A program made the position numbers and the translations under genes. Shown here one piece after another: positions 59,924 through 64,000 of a DNA stretch of 64,000 nucleotides. Source of the DNA: Bradyrhizobium sp. dw_411 (lineage in GTDB: Bacteria; Pseudomonadota; Alphaproteobacteria; Rhizobiales; Xanthobacteraceae). The stretch covers positions 90,541-154,540 of the forward strand of contig NZ_JAAVUY010000019.1 of assembly GCF_018449695.1 (NCBI RefSeq), written 5' to 3'. Numbering within the stretch: the first letter of the stretch is position 1; each line of letters opens with the position of its first letter. The notes below the pieces were generated by a model. It did not search any database and was not told where the DNA came from. It was given only the letters and a program-made list of their open reading frames with translations.

Positions 59924-60157
59924 CTACTCCGGTTTCGGGATCAGCTTGCCGTCCTCGATGATGTGTGAGGTGAGCCGGGCACGCGGGGTAGCGCTGAGCT
60001 TCGCCACCAACCTCGATCCGGTCCAAAGCTCGATATCGTGGCGGTCAACAAGGCGCTGCGCTTTCTCGGTGGCCTCGGCATCGTCGGCGCAAACCAGCGG
60101 TTCGAATCCTGTGAAATGCCCATCGCTGCCGACGGTATACGCGCGATACTCCGGCAT
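59924..60157 (-). CDS. Small conserved-looking hypothetical protein
   Basis: A 77-residue soluble protein: PEYRAYTVGSDGHFTGFEPL, then DDAEATEKAQRLVDRHDIEL and WTGSRLVAKL. The strand-helix-strand layout with GHFTGFEPLVCADDAEA resembles a small domain seen repeatedly in bradyrhizobial genomes, without function. The ATG overlaps the last base of the upstream gene's TGA (TGATG), which decides the start and suggests coupling. Confidence 0.7.
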   Translation of the reverse strand: MPEYRAYTVGSDGHFTGFEPLVCADDAEATEKAQRLVDRHDIELWTGSRLVAKLSATPRARLTSHIIEDGKLIPKPE

Positions 60158-60354
60158 CACCGGGGTGTCCGCAGGCCCGGTGACGACAACCACTCGTTCA
60201 GATGGGCGGCAATATCGAGCTGGCGGAGCCGTTTCAAAACACTGTCGCGGACCGGACCGGGAGGCGCCTGGGCAGCTTCCGCCTCAAGGCGCTGCTTCTG
60301 CTTTGCGAGGTGGTCGATAAACGGTGTTGTGTCGAGCTTGAGCCTTTGAGGCAT
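60157..60354 (-). CDS. Small helical hypothetical protein
   Basis: A 65-residue soluble protein: TPFIDHLAKQKQRLEAEAAQ, APPGPVRDSVLKRLRQLDIA and HLNEWLSSPGLRTP. It is largely helical with a charged coiled-coil pattern. CAGGGGAGTGCC stands before the ATG. It is translationally coupled to the 77-residue gene by a TGATG overlap. Function unknown; small proteins with the same SPGLR ending are common in this group. Confidence 0.7.
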   Translation of the reverse strand: MPQRLKLDTTPFIDHLAKQKQRLEAEAAQAPPGPVRDSVLKRLRQLDIAAHLNEWLSSPGLRTPR

Positions 60355-60578
60355 GGCACTCCCCTGCGCTGGGCGGGAGCATGACCGGACTCTCAGTCAC
60401 CGATGAAAGCCGAGGCGGTGCGGTGATGTGGGTCAGTTTGCGCCAGTTATGTGCGGGAGTCGACATAAATTCGGGTTCCCATGCCGGAACCATTCCGCGC
60501 TACTTCCAGGATGCGGCACCGGCTTTTTCGCGCTCCGGGACAGAAGCAGCCCACGCTCCCGGTGACCGGTGGCTGCCG

Positions 60579-61277
60579 CTACGGCGCCGCTTGTTCGCGC
60601 ATAGTCTCGTAGCATTCGCAGGAAACTTCTTTCAGTCTCTCCAGCGCGACGATCTTGATGGTACCGCGCGAGTAGCTGATGGCGCCGGCATTTTGCATTT
60701 TCATGGCGACATCGGTAATCGACGTCCGGCGCACCCCCAGCATTTCCGAGAGAAATTCCTGTGTCAGAGGCAGGATGTTGCTTTCGGCGCGGTCATAGGT
60801 TTGCAGTAACCAGCGGCACAAGCGGGCCTCGATGGCATGCGTGAGATTGCAGGCGGCCGTGATCCTTGCCTGCGACAGCAGCACCTCATTATATCGGATG
60901 CAGAGATCCACAATGGCCGGCCTCGATGCGGCAACTTTCCTGAACTGAGCCGCCTGTATGCGGGCAACCACGCTCTCCAGTTGAGCGACGGCCTTGACGT
61001 GGGATCTGTGCAGACCCAGACCCGCCATGGCCCCGACAACACCCTCCCGGCCGACGGTCGCGGTTTCGACGCCGTTGCCGTTTTGCAGGACGCTCAGCAG
61101 CGATATCATGCCGGATAACGGGAAGTAGACCTGATCGACCTCGTCATCGGCATCGAACAGCAACTCGCCTTGCGCAAGATGCTTGGTGACGAAGTGGGCT
61201 CTCAAAACTTGAAAGTCGCCAAGAGGTAAGCTCGCCAACAGCTTGTTGGCTTGAGCGTCGCGCGTTTGCGTGTCCAA
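60579..61277 (-). CDS. Crp/Fnr-family transcriptional regulator
   Basis: A 232-residue regulator. The N-terminal cyclic-nucleotide-type barrel (about 15-130) has FVTKHLAQGELLFDADDEVD and YFPLSGMISLLSVLQNGNGV, with VGREGVVGAMAGLG replacing the usual cassette, so it does not look like a cAMP binder. There are no N-terminal Cys, so it is not an FNR-type Fe-S sensor. The C-terminal winged helix reads LTQEFLSEMLGVRRTSITDV. The TTG start at 61277 is the only suitable start; the ribosome-binding site is weak. The signal is unknown. Confidence 0.88.
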   Translation of the reverse strand: MDTQTRDAQANKLLASLPLGDFQVLRAHFVTKHLAQGELLFDADDEVDQVYFPLSGMISLLSVLQNGNGVETATVGREGVVGAMAGLGLHRSHVKAVAQLESVVARIQAAQFRKVAASRPAIVDLCIRYNEVLLSQARITAACNLTHAIEARLCRWLLQTYDRAESNILPLTQEFLSEMLGVRRTSITDVAMKMQNAGAISYSRGTIKIVALERLKEVSCECYETMREQAAP

Positions 61278-61648
61278 AAGAAAAAAATCCCGCCCGGTCG
61301 GTCTGGGCCGTCTCCCGCAGGGGTTGACGTGGCGTTCCGAGGCGACGCCTCCACGGTCAGGAATTCCAGCAAGAAAGCTTTATGCCGATGTCTGTTCGGC
61401 AGCCGTCACAGGCGGATGGCCCGACTTTTCGGGCGAGGCACGAAGTGGCTTGGGCCTTATTCCACCATCTGTCAAAGCATAAAAGCAAAGCGCTCAACGC
61501 CCGGGAGTTCCTATTGTCCCGATTATTAAGCGATCGAACCGGCTCCTGTGCCGACGACCGGACATAATCGGCCTTCACTCGCTTTTTCTTCATGGCCGGG
61601 ACAAGCCCGGCATGACGTGCTTTGCTGGAAAACCCCAATTCTATTGGC
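61278..61648. other. Intergenic region with one palindromic repeat
   Basis: No gene is supported in these 371 bases. A short hairpin CATGGCCGGGACAAGCCCGG followed by CATGACG (61591-61617) belongs to the palindromic repeat families frequent in bradyrhizobia. The rest shows no clear structure. Confidence 0.5.
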
Positions 61649-62800
61649 TTATTTTTTCAGCCCCTGTTCTCCGCCCTTGGCGCCGTCTCCCCTCTCTTGC
61701 GCCGGAACTTCCGACTGCTCGGTCCAGACCGCGACGCAGCGTTGCAGATCCCTTAAATTCTGATGCATCTGTTCCAGCGAGAATCGCAGCGTGAAAAACC
61801 GCTCGATGGCATCGGCCGGCAACCCGCGCGTCAGGCCCTCGGCGCGGCACCCCGCGACTTCAGCGGCATAGGCTTCCAGCTCGGCCTCCAGCGGCTCGAT
61901 CGCGGGCGGGTTATTGCCGGTTCGAAGCGTGGCGGCGCTCGCCCTCAAATAGGCAGCGATGCTGTCGCTGACGCGCCTTAGCGGTCCGGCGAGGCGTTGC
62001 TGCAGATTGGCCGGCAGCGGGATCACGCTGGCGCGTCCGACCATCACGAGGTCATGGCGCAGGCGCAGCACCGTTCGCAGCAACGGCCCGGTATCGGGGC
62101 CGCTGGACAGCCGCGCGGCGCGTTCGCGCTCGGCCTCCGCGCCGGTCGCGTTCAGGCCCACCATTGCGGTGCCGATTCCGTCCTGCAGAGCATGCAGCGC
62201 GTCGTTGTCGCGGCCCCGGGTCAGCCCGCACAGCAATTCATCGAGCGCGGACGCCATCAATTCCAGCGCCTGCGCCGCCTTGGTGCGGACATGGCTGTGC
62301 GCGCGCGAGGGCAGCACCAGAAACGACACGAGCAGGCCGGAGAGCGCGCCGACCGCGACTTCGAGAACGCGATCGATCGCCGAATCCAGCGGATTGCCAT
62401 GGTTCATGGTCGGCAGCAGCAGCACGATGATCGCAGTGACGGTCGCGACATTCAGGCTGGGATTGATCGCGGCCATGAACGCCAGCGGCGCCACCGCCAG
62501 CACCAGAACCGCCAGCAGCGCGCCTTCGCCGGAATGCGGGATCATCACCGCGATAAAGGCGCCATAGACCGCGCCGCCCAATGTACCCACCAGATAATCG
62601 CGGGTCGCCTTGAGCGATCGCCCGACACTCATTTGCGTCACGATCAGCGAGGTCAGCACCGCCCATAATGGAAGCTTCAGCCCCACCGCCAGCGCGATCA
62701 CCAGCGCGCTCATCGCAGCGACGGTGACCCGGATGCCAAGGCCAAGTTCGACCTTGCGGGACTTCAGCCACGCCCAGATGCGTTTAAGAAATGCGGTCAT
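61649..62800 (-). CDS. FUSC-family (aromatic acid exporter-like) membrane protein
   Basis: A 383-residue protein. Six transmembrane helices occupy about residues 20-165 (AAMSALVIALAVGLKLPLWA, LLAVLVLAVAPLAFMAAINP, TVTAIIVLLLPTMNHG), followed by a soluble helical region of about 200 residues. This half-size layout belongs to the FUSC/ArAE_2 group, related to fusaric-acid-resistance and aromatic-acid efflux proteins. Partner HlyD-type genes are absent. The ATG at 62800 is chosen by family similarity; longer frames upstream exist. The ribosome-binding site is weak. Confidence 0.82.
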   Translation of the reverse strand: MTAFLKRIWAWLKSRKVELGLGIRVTVAAMSALVIALAVGLKLPLWAVLTSLIVTQMSVGRSLKATRDYLVGTLGGAVYGAFIAVMIPHSGEGALLAVLVLAVAPLAFMAAINPSLNVATVTAIIVLLLPTMNHGNPLDSAIDRVLEVAVGALSGLLVSFLVLPSRAHSHVRTKAAQALELMASALDELLCGLTRGRDNDALHALQDGIGTAMVGLNATGAEAERERAARLSSGPDTGPLLRTVLRLRHDLVMVGRASVIPLPANLQQRLAGPLRRVSDSIAAYLRASAATLRTGNNPPAIEPLEAELEAYAAEVAGCRAEGLTRGLPADAIERFFTLRFSLEQMHQNLRDLQRCVAVWTEQSEVPAQERGDGAKGGEQGLKK

Positions 62801-62849
62801 CAGGTCGATATCCAACACCGGAAATTCGAGAGCAAGTCGCCAGTAGCGA

Positions 62850-62926
62850 GTAGCCCGCATGAGCGCAGCGACATGCGGGGTGATAAAGCAAAGACCCCGG
62901 ATATCGCTTCGCTCATCCGGGCTACG
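62850..62926. repeat. Palindromic intergenic repeat (GTAGCCCGGATGAGC type)
   Basis: GTAGCCCGCATGAGCGCAGC at the left and TCGCTCATCCGGGCTAC at the right pair as a long hairpin with few mismatches. This is another of the repeat families typical of bradyrhizobial intergenic DNA. It sits between the FUSC gene and the thioesterase gene. Confidence 0.7.
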
Positions 62927-62971
62927 CGAGTCATATGTCGCAATGTGCCACGGACATAGCGAGCCAGCAGC

Positions 62972-63403
62972 CTAATCCTCGATCCCTTCGCGTCCCTCGA
63001 TCGACATCATGGTCGCGGTCAACACCGCGATCAGCTTTTCCTGGCCCTTGCTCTGCGCGAACACATCGGTTTGCGCCAGCGTCAGGGTGCGGCCCGGCTT
63101 GATCACGCGGCCGCGCGCGATGATGCGCTCGCCGACCGCGGGCGCGACCAGATTGATCTTGAATTCCGCGGTCAGGATCGACGTCCCTGATGGTACGAGG
63201 CTAAGCGAGGCGTAGCCCACCGCACTGTCCGCAATCGAGCTCACCGCGCCGGCATGAACGAAGCCATGCTGTTGCGAGATCGCCGGACTTGGGATGAGGA
63301 TGATCTCGACCGCGCCCGGCGAGATCGCGCCGAGCTTTGCGCCCAGCGTGGTCATCAGGCCTTGCTTGGCGAAGCTGGTTCGAACGCGTTCCAGGGAATC
63401 CAT
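62972..63403 (-). CDS. PaaI-family hotdog-fold thioesterase
   Basis: A 143-residue hotdog protein. The motif QQHGFVHAGAVSSIADSAVG contains the HGG/HAG-type helix start of PaaI-like thioesterases, with a catalytic Asp likely in SIADSAVGYA. Later strands (LTAEFKINLVAPAVGERIIA, GRVIKPGRTLTLAQTDV) are typical. It would release CoA from an acyl- or aryl-CoA. No paa genes lie nearby. ATG at 63403; no strong ribosome-binding site is seen. Confidence 0.88.
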   Translation of the reverse strand: MDSLERVRTSFAKQGLMTTLGAKLGAISPGAVEIILIPSPAISQQHGFVHAGAVSSIADSAVGYASLSLVPSGTSILTAEFKINLVAPAVGERIIARGRVIKPGRTLTLAQTDVFAQSKGQEKLIAVLTATMMSIEGREGIED

Positions 63404-63542
63404 GATCTACCTAAATTATATACCCAAATCCAAATTGCGCGGCTGACGATTCTAAATTAGGCCACGGTGGGCCGAAACGGCAAGTGGCCGCCTGCGCCAA
63501 CCCAAGACAGCCTTAGGGGCAGCCTCAGAAGAGGGGAACGGC

Positions 63543-63881
63543 TTGTTAAATTCACTCCTGACATTCGGCATTCTCGTTGTCGCGACCACGATGGAATCAT
63601 TCGGGGATGCGACCATCAGAATAGGCTTGTTCAACCGATCCGGCGCCACGCAAGCTGCGACCCTTCTGGGTGGCGGACTTTTGCTGTTCGGATATGGCGC
63701 GCTGCTGAATTTCGCCCCGGTGCCGTTCGAGCGCGTGGTCGGACTCTATATCGCCACGCTCTTCTGCGTGTGGCAGGTGGTTTCGTTCGTCACGTTCCGC
63801 ACCCTGCCCGGCGCACCCATCGTGGTTGGAGGACTTCTGATCGTTGCCGGTGGTTTGGTTGTCACCTTCTGGCCGCGGTGA
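63543..63881 (+). CDS. Small membrane protein with four hydrophobic segments
   Basis: A 112-residue protein with hydrophobic stretches at about 4-20, 38-58, 66-82 and 92-108 (LLGGGLLLFGYGALLNF, GLYIATLFCVWQVVSFV, VVGGLLIVAGGLVVTFW). The length and four-helix layout resemble half of an EamA transporter or a small multidrug-type protein. TTG is the start, with GAGGGGAACGG just before it. Function unknown. Confidence 0.65.
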   Translation: MLNSLLTFGILVVATTMESFGDATIRIGLFNRSGATQAATLLGGGLLLFGYGALLNFAPVPFERVVGLYIATLFCVWQVVSFVTFRTLPGAPIVVGGLLIVAGGLVVTFWPR

Positions 63882-63917
63882 AATCGAATGGGGTCACGGC
63901 TGCCTCTTCCGGGGCCT

Positions 63918-64000
63918 TCATGGTTCGAGACGCGCGAAAACGCGCTCCTCACCATGAGGGATTGAGAGCTTGCCTGGCTGAGACCTCATCCTGGCTCAGG
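63918..64000. repeat. Short intergenic palindromic repeat (RPE-like), cut by the window end
   Basis: TTCATGGTTCGAGACGCGCG...CGCGCTCCTCACCATGAGG is the first module, followed by the start of the second (CCTCATCCTGGCTCAGG). It is the third copy of the family found at 3988-4099 and 46982-47093; the right part lies outside the window. Confidence 0.7.

Noticed and set aside
60100..60120. GGTTCGAATCC, resembling a tRNA T-loop
   Set aside because: No acceptor stem, anticodon arm or D-loop could be placed around it. It is the reverse complement of codons in the small gene at 59924-60157.

Overview
The window looks like a chromosomal segment of a Bradyrhizobium/Rhodopseudomonas-type alphaproteobacterium (order Hyphomicrobiales). 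This rests on the high GC content, the gene types (phasin, Omp25/31-like porin, Bug-type binding proteins, Tat-exported multicopper oxidase, PrkA/YeaH/SpoVR cluster) and several families of palindromic intergenic repeats typical of that group. The species cannot be fixed from the sequence alone. I saw no rRNA, tRNA, CRISPR array or transposase gene.

Layout. 0-3 kb: two small ABM-domain monooxygenase-like proteins and an OmpR/QseBC-type two-component system. 3-4.1 kb: nested palindromic/MITE-like repeats and a lone Flp pilin gene. 4.1-7.5 kb: divergent copper/redox group (Sco-like protein and Tat-exported metallo-beta-lactamase fold protein against a multicopper oxidase). 7.5-8.4 kb: ArsR regulator with an SRPBCC partner and a perfect palindromic operator over the regulator's start codon. 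8.5-11.4 kb: Bug binding protein, DUF1932 dehydrogenase and a pyrone-dicarboxylate-lactonase-like amidohydrolase, probably a small catabolic operon. 11.9-16.7 kb: spoVR-yeaH-prkA operon. 17.2-21.3 kb: a cluster of cyclic-nucleotide-binding and membrane proteins around a membrane-anchored TAXI-type binding protein. 21.3-24.6 kb: small membrane proteins, arginase, outer-membrane barrel. 24.9-31.6 kb: TPR/ATP-grasp-like protein, alpha/beta hydrolase, DegP-type protease, 714-residue TPR protein. 32-34 kb: phasin and small exported proteins.

34.2-37.4 kb holds a translationally coupled type III polyketide synthase, ICMT-like methyltransferase and DHA2 exporter, probably a phenolic or pyrone lipid pathway. 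37.4-41.5 kb: ABC binding protein, a TetR/EamA relic, a PadR regulator with His-rich N-terminus and a large inverted-repeat operator, an MFS transporter and a GFA-type zinc protein. 41.7-47.0 kb is one giant open frame (1769 residues) built from three tandem TPR plus glycosyltransferase-9-like modules; their C-terminal coding segments are nearly identical. 47.1-51.4 kb: a paralogue of the 18-kb TAXI-like protein, a Gly/His/Trp-rich exported peptide, a cupin and an exported unknown.

51.6-57.0 kb: an accessory BamA/Omp85 protein, then a likely c-di-GMP module (DUF2336, PilZ, small protein, HD-GYP). 57-64 kb: ModA-like binding protein, sodium:solute symporter, a group of very small conserved-looking genes, a Crp/Fnr regulator, a FUSC-type membrane protein, a PaaI-type thioesterase and a small membrane protein. 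The strongest candidates for something undescribed are the triplicated TPR-glycosyltransferase protein, the cyclic-nucleotide/TAXI cluster (with a Popeye-like membrane protein) and the TPR/ATP-grasp protein. All functions are inferred from sequence motifs read by eye; no database search was run.
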